Source of the DNA: Salipiger bermudensis
GTDB taxonomy: Bacteria; Pseudomonadota; Alphaproteobacteria; Rhodobacterales; Rhodobacteraceae
Direction of reading: 5' to 3'
Assembly: GCF_020171625.1 (NCBI RefSeq)
Contig: NZ_JAIUZY010000001.1
Location: 1 to 64,000 of the forward strand
DNA: 64,000 nucleotides
The position numbers and the translations under genes are program-made. Positions 56,651 to 64,000 of this stretch are shown here, piece by piece. The stretch's first letter is position 1. The number at the start of each line of letters is the position of its first letter. Below the pieces are notes generated by a model. It did no database searches, was not told the origin of the DNA, and worked only from the letters and a program-made list of their open reading frames with translations.

Positions 56651-57480
56651 GCGAGCTTCTTCTGCCGTTCCAGTTCCCCTTCATGCAGAACGCGTTCCTG
56701 ATCTGCGCCATCGTGGCCATTCCCACGGCGCTGCTGTCGTGCTTTCTCGTGCTCAAGGGCTGGGCGCTGATGGGAGACGCCATCAGCCACGCCATCCTGC
56801 CCGGCGTGGTGCTGGCCTACATCGTCGGACTGCCGATCATCGTCGGCGCGTTCGCGGCGGGGATGCTCACTGCCACCGCCACGGGCTTTCTGGCCGAGAA
56901 CAGCCGGGTCAAGCAGGACACGGTGATGGGCGTGGTGTTCTCGGGCATGTTCGGTCTTGGCATCGTGCTTTACACGCAGGTGCAGACCAACGTGCATCTC
57001 GACCATATCTTGTTCGGCAACATGCTGGGCGTGGGCCCGGCCGATCTATGGACCGCGGGCAGCATCGCGGCGCTGGTCACCGCCGGATTGCTGCTGAGCT
57101 GGAAGGACCTTGTCCTGCACGCCTTCGATCCGGCGCAGGCGCGGGCCTCGGGGCTGCGGGTGGGGCTGCTGCATTACGGTCTGCTCACCGCGCTGTCGCT
57201 GACCATCGTGGCGACGCTGACCGCCACCGGGCTGATCCTCGCCGTGGGTCTGCTGATCGCGCCGGGGGCCATCGGCTTCCTTGTCAGCCGGCGTTTCCCG
57301 ACGATGATGCTGGTGGCGAGCCTCGCCTGCCTGCTGTCGATGCTCGCGGGCACCTATGCCAGCTTCTTCCTCGACAGTGCACCGGCGCCCACGATCATCC
57401 TGATCCTGACCGCGCTGTTTGTCGTGGCCTTCGTGCGGCGGAGCCTGCTGACCCGCCGCGCCGCGCGGGCGGGTGTCTGA
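56647..57480 (+). CDS. sitD: Manganese/iron ABC transporter permease SitD
   Basis: 277 residues, second ABC-3 permease: AIPTALLSCFLVLKGWALMGDAISHAILPGVVLAYIVG, then six or seven further helices, ending in a short basic tail. Pairs with SitC to form a heteromeric channel, the four-gene layout typical of SitABCD rather than ZnuABC (one permease). A GCCCCCGCGGGGGAG stem follows the stop. Confidence 0.92.
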   Translation: MSELLLPFQFPFMQNAFLICAIVAIPTALLSCFLVLKGWALMGDAISHAILPGVVLAYIVGLPIIVGAFAAGMLTATATGFLAENSRVKQDTVMGVVFSGMFGLGIVLYTQVQTNVHLDHILFGNMLGVGPADLWTAGSIAALVTAGLLLSWKDLVLHAFDPAQARASGLRVGLLHYGLLTALSLTIVATLTATGLILAVGLLIAPGAIGFLVSRRFPTMMLVASLACLLSMLAGTYASFFLDSAPAPTIILILTALFVVAFVRRSLLTRRAARAGV

Positions 57481-57792
57481 ACGCCCCCGCGGGGGAGATG
57501 CCCGCCGCGGCGTGGGGCGGGGCCGCGCCGGGCAAGGTGTCTGACCGTCGAGACTCTGCCCGGATCGCCGGCAAGGCCCACGGCGCCGGGCGCTGGTGTC
57601 GGGCGGGGGCGAGGTCCGGAGGGCACGCCCCCGGGGCCCGCGCGGCGTCGTGACGGCGCGGCGTCCGCACCGCCCGGCAGGCCCCGGCAACGGGCCGGAC
57701 ACCCCGCCCGAACCTGTTACCCCTATGCATCTTCTCGATTTGCCGGGCCGCCGCCACTTTCCCAGACCCCTTGGTCGCTCTAGATTGGCTTC
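57481..57792. other. 312-bp intergenic region before the pqi operon
   Basis: No gene seen. CGCCCCCGCGGGGGAG at 57482-57497 can form a short stem after sitD but has no T-run. Near the pqi start, CTTGGTCGCTCTAGATTGGCTTC (57770-57792) might contain a promoter; no good -35/-10 spacing was found. Confidence 0.4.
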
Positions 57793-58437
57793 ATGTCCGT
57801 CGAATCCCCGGCTGATGCGCTTGATCCCTCCAAGCTGATCGCCTGTCCCGCCTGCGATGCCCTCTACACCGATCGCGACGTCGCGACCGGCGAGACGGCG
57901 CGTTGTGCGCGCTGTCATGCGGTGCTCGAGGCGCCGCGGCGCACGGCGATGACGCGGATCATCATGCTGGCGCTGTCGGCGCTGATCCTGATGGTGGCCG
58001 CGATCTTCTTCCCGTTCCTCGAGCTCGAGGCCGCCGGGCGCATCCACCGCGCCTCGCTTCTGGACACGGTGCAGGCGTTCTCAAGCGGGCTCACCGCGCC
58101 GCTGACCTTCGCCATGGCGGGGCTGATCGTGATCCTGCCGGTGATCCGCTTCTGCGCGCTGATCTACGTGCTTGGCCCGATGGCCTTCGGCCACGCGCCG
58201 GCGCGCCATGCCGAGTTCTTCTTCCGGCTCGCTGATCACCTGCGGCCCTGGGCCATGGCCGAGGTGTTCATCGTCGGCGTGGCGGTGGCGCTGGTCAAGG
58301 TCGCGGGCCTGGCGCACATCTTCATCGGCCCGGCGTTCTGGGCCTTCGTGGCGCTGGTCATCGTGACCGTGCTGAAAGACAATTTCATGAGCAGGCTGAC
58401 GCTATGGAAGACGCTGGAACGGCGCCGCGCATCCTGA
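57793..58437 (+). CDS. pqiA: PqiA-like inner-membrane protein, first half
   Basis: 214 residues. Zinc-ribbon ACPACDALYTDRD-ARCARCHAVLE (CxxC pair, residues about 18-45), then four membrane helices (MLALSALILMVAAIFFPFLEL, PLTFAMAGLIVILPVIRFCALIYVLGPMAF, AMAEVFIVGVAVALVKV, GPAFWAFVALVIVTVL). E. coli PqiA is one protein made of two such halves; here it is split in two genes. Overlaps the next gene by 34 bp in another frame. Confidence 0.88.
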   Translation: MSVESPADALDPSKLIACPACDALYTDRDVATGETARCARCHAVLEAPRRTAMTRIIMLALSALILMVAAIFFPFLELEAAGRIHRASLLDTVQAFSSGLTAPLTFAMAGLIVILPVIRFCALIYVLGPMAFGHAPARHAEFFFRLADHLRPWAMAEVFIVGVAVALVKVAGLAHIFIGPAFWAFVALVIVTVLKDNFMSRLTLWKTLERRRAS

Positions 58438-59045
58438 CCGCCAAGGAGGCGGGGCTGGTGGGCTGCACCGAGTGCGGTCGGGTGCACGCCCCCGGCGTCG
58501 CGCGCTGCACCCGCTGCGGCACGCGGCTCAGCAGCCGCGACACCGCCAGCCTGCAGCGGGTCTGGGCGTGGCTGTTCGCCGGTCTGGTGGTCTACGTGCC
58601 TGCCAACCTCTACCCGATGCTGCGCACCACGCTGCTTGGCAAGACCACCGACAGCACCATCTTCGGCGGGGTGGTCGACCTCGTGCATCACGGCAGCTAC
58701 GGGGTGGCGGCAATCGTTTTCGTCGCCTCGATCGTGATTCCGGTGTCGAAGTTCATCGCCATCGGCTACCTCGCGCTGAGTGTGCAGCGGCGGGTGCAGA
58801 TGTCGGCCCACAAACGGCACCTGCTGTTCGAGGTGGTGGAGTTCATCGGGCGGTGGTCGATGATCGACGTGTTCGTGGTCGCCATCCTGTCCTCGCTGGT
58901 GCAACTGGATTTCGCGGCCTCGATCAACCCCGGGATCGCAGCGGTGAGCTTCGCGCTTTCCGTAGCCTTTACAATGATTTCGGCCCTGAGCTTCGACTCG
59001 CGGCTGATCTGGGACGCAGACGTTGGAGTGAACGAGAATGAGTGA
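58404..59045 (+). CDS. pqiA: PqiA-like inner-membrane protein, second half
   Basis: 213 residues. CxxC pairs GCTECGRVHAPGVARCTRCGTRL, then four helices with the PqiA-typical VVYVPANLYPMLRTTLLGKTTDSTIFGGVVDLVHHGSYGVAAIVFVASIVIPVSKFIAIGYLAL. Its N-terminus lies inside the end of the preceding gene (34 bp overlap) and its end overlaps pqiB by 8 bp. The long overlap suggests that the two halves descend from one split reading frame. Confidence 0.88.
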   Translation: MEDAGTAPRILTAKEAGLVGCTECGRVHAPGVARCTRCGTRLSSRDTASLQRVWAWLFAGLVVYVPANLYPMLRTTLLGKTTDSTIFGGVVDLVHHGSYGVAAIVFVASIVIPVSKFIAIGYLALSVQRRVQMSAHKRHLLFEVVEFIGRWSMIDVFVVAILSSLVQLDFAASINPGIAAVSFALSVAFTMISALSFDSRLIWDADVGVNENE

Positions 59046-61446
59046 CCCGCGACCCGCCGAGATGGAGATCGAGGGCCCCAAGCGGTCTATCTGGCGCAAC
59101 CTGTCCCTGACCTGGCTGATCCCGATCATCGCGCTGGCGATCACCCTGCTGATCGCCTGGCAAAGCTGGGCCGAGCGCGGCACCCGCATCGAGATCACCT
59201 TCGAGAATGCCGCCGGGATCGTGCCGGGCGAGACCGCGCTGCGCTACCGCGACGTGAGCATCGGCCTGGTCGAGGACGTGGTGTTCTCCAACGACCTCTC
59301 CTCGGTGCATATCGGGGCCCGGATCGACAACATCGTCGCCGAGTCGCTGCCGTCGGATGCCGAGTTCTGGGTGGTGCGCCCCGAGGTCAGCGCCTCGGGT
59401 ATTTCGGGCCTGTCGACGGTGCTGTCCGGCGTCTATATCGAGGCCGCGTTCGAGCCGCAGGACGGCGCCGAGGCGACCCGCTTCAAGGGGCGGGACACCG
59501 CGCCGCTGGTCCGGCCCGGCATGAAGGGCACCCGCATCGTGCTGCGCGCCCCCGACGGCGCCATGCTCAGCGCCGGCGCCCCGATCTTCCACCAGGGCAT
59601 CGAGGTCGGCCGGATCGAGACACCGCGCCTGATCGAGAGCGGCAACGGCGTGATCGCCGACGCCTTCATCGAGGCCCCCCATGATCGCCGCGTCACCACC
59701 TCGACCCGGTTCTGGGACACCTCCGGCTTCAACGTCAATTTCGGCCCGCAGGGGCTCGACCTGTCGGTCGGGTCCGTCTCGGCACTGATCCGCGGCGGCA
59801 TCGCTTTCGACACCGTGGTGTCGGGCGGCAACCCGGTGCCCTCGCGCTACGTCTTCGACCTGTTCGACGACGAGGCCGCGGCGCGCGACAGCGTGTTCAG
59901 CCAGAGCATCGACAACGCCGTCGACCTCATGGTCGAGTTCGACGAATCCGTGCGCGGCCTCGAGGCCGGTGCCCCGGTGAGCTATCGCGGCCTCAAGATC
60001 GGCGCGGTCAATTCGCTCGGCGCCTTCATCGACGACGTGAGCGGCGAGCAGCGGGTCAAGCTGCGGGCCTCCATCTCCATCGACCCGCGGGCGCTCGGGC
60101 TCGAGGATGACGGCGCCGCCGAAGCCGAGGTCATCACCTTCCTCGCCGAGGCGGTGCAGGACGGCCTGCGGGCGCGGCTCGCATCGCAGGGGCTGTTCAG
60201 CCAGTCGCTGATGGTCGAACTGGTCGAGATTCCCGACGCGGAACCGGCGGCGCTTGGCATCTTCGACACCGAGGCACCGGTGCTGCCATCGGTCGAATCC
60301 GATGTGCCGGACGTGGCTGCCACCGCCGAGGGCCTGTTCCAGCGCATCGACGATCTGCCGGTCGAAGAGCTCATGGAGCAGGCAATTGCCACGCTGCGCT
60401 CGGTCGAGAGCTTCGCCGGCGACCCGGACCTGCGCGCCGTGCCGGCCTCGGTCAGCGGCCTGCTCGACGAGGCCCGCGGGCTGATCGGCAGCGAAGAGAC
60501 GCAGGCACTGCCGGGCGAGCTCAACGCCACGGTCACCGCGCTGCGCGAGATCGTCGAGGAACTGCGCGAGGCCGGCACCGCCGAGAAGCTCGCCGCCGCC
60601 CTCGACGGGGCCACCGCCGCCACCGACAGCGTGAACAGCGTTGCCACCGAGATCACCGCCGCGACCGAAGAGGTGCCGGCGCTGATCGAGGAGATGCGCG
60701 ATCTCGTGGCCAAGGCCAACGCGCTGCAGCTCGAGGCCTTCGTCGACCGTGCGACGGCTCTGGCCGACAGCACCGACCGCCTGGTCGCCAGCGATGCGAC
60801 GCAGGCCCTGCCGGGCGAGATCAACGCCACCCTCGCCGAGGTGCGCGGCGTGGTCGAGGAACTGCGCACCGCCGACGCCGTCGGGCGCCTGATGACCACG
60901 CTCGACAATGCCTCCGCCGCCGCCGACTCGGTGACCGGGGTGGCGACGGATCTCTCCGGGGCGACCTCGGAGGTGCCGGCGCTGGTCGACGACCTTCGCA
61001 ACCTCGTGGACACCGCCAACCAACTGCCGCTCGACGCCTTCGTCGAACGCGCCACCAGCCTCGTGGAAAGCGCCGACCGGCTGATCGACAGCGACCAGAC
61101 CCGGGCGCTGCCCGGCGCCCTGACGCGGATGCTCGACGAGGCGCGCACGGCGCTCGAGGAGCTGCGCGAGGGCGGTGTGGTCGAGAACACCAACGCCACG
61201 CTGGCCTCGGCGCGCGATGCGGCGGCGGCCATCGAGGAAGCGGCGGAAAGCCTGCCAAGCCTCTCGACCCGCATCCAGGGCATGGTCGGAGAGGCCCAAC
61301 TGGCGCTTCAGGGCTATGGCGAGAACTCGCGCTTCAACCGCGAGACGCTGGCGGCCCTGCGCGAAGTCCAGGCCGCCGCCGAGGCGCTCAACAAGCTCGC
61401 GCGCTCGATCGAGCGCAATCCCAATTCCCTCCTGTTTGGACGATAA
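59038..61446 (+). CDS. pqiB: PqiB-like MCE protein with three 100-residue repeats
   Basis: 802 residues (E. coli PqiB 546). N-terminal membrane anchor about 20-38 (WLIPIIALAITLLIAWQSWA). Three MCE/MlaD domains at about 45-130 (TFENAAGIVPGETALRYRDVSIG), 160-250 (GAPIFHQGIEVGRIE) and 295-400 (GAPVSYRGLKIGAVNSLG). Then a long helical C-terminus with three units of exactly 100 residues (starts 60481, 60781, 61081), each LxxS-x-ETQALPGE(L/I)NAT type. Forms a periplasm-spanning lipid tube with PqiA and PqiC. Confidence 0.9.
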   Translation: MSDPRPAEMEIEGPKRSIWRNLSLTWLIPIIALAITLLIAWQSWAERGTRIEITFENAAGIVPGETALRYRDVSIGLVEDVVFSNDLSSVHIGARIDNIVAESLPSDAEFWVVRPEVSASGISGLSTVLSGVYIEAAFEPQDGAEATRFKGRDTAPLVRPGMKGTRIVLRAPDGAMLSAGAPIFHQGIEVGRIETPRLIESGNGVIADAFIEAPHDRRVTTSTRFWDTSGFNVNFGPQGLDLSVGSVSALIRGGIAFDTVVSGGNPVPSRYVFDLFDDEAAARDSVFSQSIDNAVDLMVEFDESVRGLEAGAPVSYRGLKIGAVNSLGAFIDDVSGEQRVKLRASISIDPRALGLEDDGAAEAEVITFLAEAVQDGLRARLASQGLFSQSLMVELVEIPDAEPAALGIFDTEAPVLPSVESDVPDVAATAEGLFQRIDDLPVEELMEQAIATLRSVESFAGDPDLRAVPASVSGLLDEARGLIGSEETQALPGELNATVTALREIVEELREAGTAEKLAAALDGATAATDSVNSVATEITAATEEVPALIEEMRDLVAKANALQLEAFVDRATALADSTDRLVASDATQALPGEINATLAEVRGVVEELRTADAVGRLMTTLDNASAAADSVTGVATDLSGATSEVPALVDDLRNLVDTANQLPLDAFVERATSLVESADRLIDSDQTRALPGALTRMLDEARTALEELREGGVVENTNATLASARDAAAAIEEAAESLPSLSTRIQGMVGEAQLALQGYGENSRFNRETLAALREVQAAAEALNKLARSIERNPNSLLFGR

Positions 61447-61448
61447 GC

Positions 61449-62000
61449 ATGTATCTGCGCATTCTGCCCCTCGCCCTGATGCTCGCCGCCTGTTCCGGGC
61501 CCGAGCCGCAGTTCCTGATCGACACGCCGACGCAGGCCGGCAGCGCCCGGTTGCGGGTGGCCACCCTCGAGGTGCGGCAGGTCTCTCTGCCGGCCTATGC
61601 CGCCGCCTCCGAGATCCTGCTCGAGGGCGAGGACGGCGCGCTGACGCAGGTCGACAACGCGCTCTGGGCCGACGAGCCCGCCCGCGCGGTGACGCTCGCC
61701 ATCGCCGAGCAGATCGGGGCGGCCTCCTCGGCCACCGTGGCGCCGGAGCCGTGGCCGCTGGCCGACGAGGCGCAGGCGGCGGTGCAGGTGACGGTCTCGC
61801 GCCTCGTGGCGCGCAACAACGGCACGCTGCGGCTGACCGGGCAATACGCCATCTCGTCCTACGACAAGGTGGTGCGCGAGCGCATCCAGGGCTTCGACAT
61901 CGTCGTACCGATGGTGGGCGAGGGGCCGCAGGCCATCGCCCGCGCCACCGGCGCCGCGGTCACCGAGCTGTCCGGCCAGATCACCCAGGGCCTGCGCTGA
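61449..62000 (+). CDS. pqiC: PqiC-like outer-membrane lipoprotein (ABC-type transport auxiliary)
   Basis: 183 residues. Lipobox LMLAACSG with the lipidated Cys at residue 15. DUF330/PqiC-type domain: RLRVATLEVRQVSLPAYAAASEILLEGEDGALTQVDNALWADEPARAVTLAIAEQI. Starts 3 bp after the pqiB stop. Anchors the MCE tube at the outer membrane. Confidence 0.88.
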   Translation: MYLRILPLALMLAACSGPEPQFLIDTPTQAGSARLRVATLEVRQVSLPAYAAASEILLEGEDGALTQVDNALWADEPARAVTLAIAEQIGAASSATVAPEPWPLADEAQAAVQVTVSRLVARNNGTLRLTGQYAISSYDKVVRERIQGFDIVVPMVGEGPQAIARATGAAVTELSGQITQGLR

Positions 62001-62081
62001 CGCGCGGCCTCAACACAGAAACAGGCGGCGCCGGGGCGAGAGCCTGGGCGCCGATCTTCGTCGCGGTGACTGTGGAGTTGT

Positions 62082-62894
62082 TCAGCTACGGCTGTCGGGG
62101 AGCGAGATGTTGGCGACCTGCTCGGCGATCGGATCGGTGGAGAGCGGATGGCGCTCTTCGTCGTAATCGCGGGTGTCTTGCATGACCTCCCAGCCGCCGC
62201 GGCGGTAGACTTCGAGCGCGTCGAACTGCGCCTTGTAGCCCATCTTGGGGCTGCCGGGCACCCAGTAGCCGAGATAGACATAAGGCAGGCCGGCCTCGCG
62301 GGCGATCTCGACATGGTCGAGGATCATCCAGGTCCCGAGGCTCTTGCGCGCCAGCTCGGGCTCGTAAAACGAGTAGACCATCGACACCCCGTCATCGAGC
62401 ACATCCGTCAGGCACACCGCCTTGAGGTCGCCGCTGGCGATGTCGCTATACTCGACCACGCGCGAGCGGATCGGGGTCTCCTCGATCATCGCGGCGAACT
62501 CGAAGATGTCCATGTCGGCCATGCCGCCATCGGCATGGCGGGTGTCGAGATAGCGGCGGAACAGCGAGAACTGCTCTTCCGTGGCCCACGGGCTCGAGGC
62601 GCGCCGTGCGAGGTTGGCGTTGCGCTTCAGCGCCCGGCGCTGGCTCTTGGAGGGCTGGAAGCGGCGCACGTCGATGCGGGCCGACAGGCAGGCCGAGCAA
62701 TCCGAGCAGGAGGGCCGGTAGAGCACGTTCTGCGAGCGGCGGAAGCCCTGCTTCGACAGGCTGTCATTGAGCTTCTCGGCACTGTCGCCCTGCAACGCGG
62801 TGAACAGCTTGCGCTCCATCCGGCCCGGAAGATACGGGCAGGGCTGCGGAGCCGTCACATAGAATTGCGGCGCGAGAGGCAGGGAGTGGCGCAT
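62082..62894 (-). CDS. bpt: Aspartate/glutamate leucyltransferase (Bpt)
   Basis: 270 residues, ATE/Bpt family. Cys-rich N-terminal [16 protein letters not shown]- [24 protein letters not shown], and C-terminal [53 protein letters not shown], diagnostic. Adds Leu from Leu-tRNA to N-terminal Asp or Glu, creating an N-degron for ClpS/ClpAP. Older annotation calls it arginyltransferase. No clpS or aat is in the window. Confidence 0.93.
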   Translation of the reverse strand: MRHSLPLAPQFYVTAPQPCPYLPGRMERKLFTALQGDSAEKLNDSLSKQGFRRSQNVLYRPSCSDCSACLSARIDVRRFQPSKSQRRALKRNANLARRASSPWATEEQFSLFRRYLDTRHADGGMADMDIFEFAAMIEETPIRSRVVEYSDIASGDLKAVCLTDVLDDGVSMVYSFYEPELARKSLGTWMILDHVEIAREAGLPYVYLGYWVPGSPKMGYKAQFDALEVYRRGGWEVMQDTRDYDEERHPLSTDPIAEQVANISLPDSRS

Positions 62895-63050
62895 GAAGGT
62901 CCTGTCTGGAGATCCTCGAAAAACCTAGCAACGAAATCCTGACCCGCCAAGCCCCCCAAACCGGTGGATCGCGGGGCTTTGATCGCGCCCGGGCTCGCGC
63001 TTAACGCAGGGGCGTGCAGGGCGTTCCTGCGGGCGCTGAGGCGAAAACGC

Positions 63051-63078
63051 AAAACGCCCGGCGGAGATCGCCGGGCGT
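63051..63078 (-). terminator. Intrinsic terminator of the RDD gene
   Basis: ACGCCCGGCG (63054-63063) pairs with CGCCGGGCGT (63069-63078), loop GAGAT; minus strand continues TTTTGCGTTTTCG. Lies 135 bp past the RDD stop codon and 157 bp before bpt, with no gene in between. Confidence 0.92.
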
Positions 63079-63168
63079 GTCGGATCGGAATGCGTGCGGG
63101 GGCCGGTTCGGGCGCTTCTTCAGGGTCGGTGCCCTCGGGCGTGGTTGGGGGCAGAGCGGTCACGCGCC

Positions 63169-63234
63169 GCTTGTTGAGCGCAGTCCTTACGCGCGCTTGT
63201 TGAGCGCAGTCCTTACGCGCGCTTGTTGAGCGCG
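63169..63234 (-). repeat. 26-bp tandem repeat at the end of the RDD gene
   Basis: GCTTGTTGAGCGCAGTCCTTACGCGC recurs with 26-bp period at 63169, 63195 and (partial) 63221. Each unit contains, on the minus strand, CTCAACAAGCGCGCGTAA-type coding end and stop (LNKRA-stop). Only the upstream unit is read in frame; the others lie behind the stop codon at 63213-63215. Confidence 0.9.
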
Positions 63235-63662
63235 ACGGTCCCCAGAACCATGTCGGTCAGGCCCTGGCCACGCTCGGTGGCGAACATGCACACGATCGAG
63301 ATCAGCTGCAGCGGCGCCATGGAGACCGAGACGGCATAGCCCAGCGTATGCAGCACCGCCTGCATGAAATCGAGCCGCTCGCCGCGCCAGTCGCGGAACT
63401 CGATCGCCATCAGGCGCATCCCCCACGTGGCCGAGCCGTTGGCGATGGTGAGCACGCGGTAGATGAAGCTCACCACCATCCACAGCGCGAAGAACACGAA
63501 GGCGCCGAGAAAGGCGGTGAAGATCAGCGCCAGCAGCACGAAGAAGGCGACGATGATCGTGTCGATGACCCAGGCCAGGCCGCGCTTGATCGCGACACTG
63601 TCATAGAACGCGCTCTGGCGCACTGGATCGGGAAGCTGGGAATAGGAAGCGTCGGTATACAT
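63213..63662 (-). CDS. RDD family membrane protein
   Basis: 149 residues. An RDD domain: AIKRGLAWVIDTIIVAFFVLLALIFTAFLGAFVFFALWMVVSFIYRVLTIANGSATWGMRLMAIEFRDWRGERLDFMQAVLHTLGYAVSVSMAPLQLISIVCMF, with the conserved R-x-x-D of the first helix and the GxRL of the loop. Two or three membrane segments. Ends in LGTVALNKRA inside the 26-bp tandem repeat. ATG 63662. Function of RDD proteins is mostly unknown; some are Na+/H+ or transport linked. Confidence 0.87.
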   Translation of the reverse strand: MYTDASYSQLPDPVRQSAFYDSVAIKRGLAWVIDTIIVAFFVLLALIFTAFLGAFVFFALWMVVSFIYRVLTIANGSATWGMRLMAIEFRDWRGERLDFMQAVLHTLGYAVSVSMAPLQLISIVCMFATERGQGLTDMVLGTVALNKRA

Positions 63663-63746
63663 CTGGCTCACTTGCGGGCTCTCTGGACCTGTCTCTCTGG
63701 TGTCTCGGGCTGTGGCCGCGCGGGCGGCCTTGTGGGGGATGATAGA

Positions 63747-63771
63747 CCATGGCCCCGGTGCGGGGCCATGG
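63747..63771 (-). terminator. Hairpin after the DUF2852 gene
   Basis: CCATGGCCCC (63747-63756) pairs perfectly with GGGGCCATGG (63762-63771), loop GGTGC, 9 bp past the stop codon at 63781. The following minus-strand TCTATC is a poor T-run, so termination strength is uncertain. Confidence 0.6.
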
Positions 63772-63780
63772 AGAAGGCGC

Positions 63781-64000
63781 TTACGCGTCCTCTTTGCTGT
63801 CTTCCTCGGCCACATCGCGCGGGGCGCGGGCACGCTCGTCCATGAACTGGTCGAACTCAGCCTTGTCGCGGGCTTCGCGCAGGCGCTGCAGGAAGTCCTC
63901 GAAGCTCTTCTGCTCATCCTCGAGACGGCGCAGCGTGTCCATCTTGTAGGCATCGAAGGCGGCGTTGCCCGAGGGCCGCGCGGCGTTGAAGCTGTGACGG
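63781..64000 (-). CDS. DUF2852 domain-containing protein, C-terminal part (truncated by window end)
   Basis: Open from base 63999 to TAA at 63781-63783, 72 visible codons, no start in the window. FNAARPSGNAAFDAYKMDTLRRLEDEQKSFEDFLQRLREARDKAEFDQFMDERARA is typical of the C-terminal half of DUF2852 proteins, which carry membrane helices in the missing N-terminal part. The acidic end is DVAEEDSKEDA. Function unknown. It is followed by a hairpin and then the RDD gene on the same strand. Confidence 0.85.
   Translation of the reverse strand, partial: RHSFNAARPSGNAAFDAYKMDTLRRLEDEQKSFEDFLQRLREARDKAEFDQFMDERARAPRDVAEEDSKEDA

Overview
The window is high-GC, gene-dense alphaproteobacterial DNA. The gene set points to the Rhodobacteraceae (Roseobacter group): a TAXI-type TRAP binding protein, a five-gene ExbB/ExbD/TonB operon beside hmuSTUV, sitABCD, a ScfR-type short-chain fatty-acyl regulator, Bpt aminoacyl-transferase, DUF2852 and RDD proteins, and split pqiA genes. 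I cannot name the species. The first 17 bases match the 3' end of an Illumina adapter, so the window starts at an untrimmed contig end. No rRNA, CRISPR array, intact insertion sequence or prophage is visible.

Layout. 1-3.8 kb: an orphan TAXI solute-binding protein (minus) with a decayed tandem copy of its 3' end and terminator, and a divergent HpcH/HpaI aldolase plus cupin protein. 4.3-6.7 kb: a YdeP-type molybdopterin oxidoreductase. 6.7-15.1 kb: a sugar region with a sulfotransferase, a sucrose-phosphate synthase/phosphatase fusion, three more glycosyltransferases, an unknown membrane protein and a DUF2332 protein. 15.5-17.4 kb: a Na+/H+ antiporter and a YciF-like protein. 17.6-19.2 kb: divergent acdR/acdS (ACC deaminase). 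19.4-20.2 kb: an SDR oxidoreductase.

20.6-28.5 kb is an iron/heme island, all on the minus strand: hmuSTUV with an IsdG-type heme monooxygenase, preceded by an energy-transduction operon (unknown secreted protein, exbB, two exbD, tonB). No TonB-dependent receptor gene lies in the window. 28.7-31.2 kb: argC, three identical tandem tRNA-Gly(GCC) genes and a rhodanese. 31.5-37.7 kb: pyc (minus) and uvrD (plus), separated by a nested palindromic operator. 37.8-40.5 kb: a large protein with a GspL/PilM-like N-terminus and a PilP-like C-terminus. 40.6-49.8 kb: a SIMPL protein, metY, a GT8-like protein, a UPF0173 hydrolase, gatC-gatA, an excalibur lipoprotein, an amidase and the ScfR-family regulator.

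49.9-57.5 kb: metH, divergent from sitABCD (Mn/Fe ABC importer), which has a Mur/Fur-like palindrome upstream. 57.8-62.0 kb: pqiA1-pqiA2-pqiB-pqiC, an MCE envelope transport operon. 62.1-64.0 kb: bpt, an RDD protein and a truncated DUF2852 gene.

The most interesting points are these. Paired TTTGCAAA-type sites, 30 bp apart, lie upstream of both pyc and the ScfR-type regulator gene. Two related terminator-like extragenic repeats combine into composite palindromes. The PilM/PilP-like fusion is an orphan. PqiB carries three exact-length 100-residue repeats. GAAAG-N3-CTTTC sites occur in the acdR/acdS region. The sugar cluster has no obvious known product.
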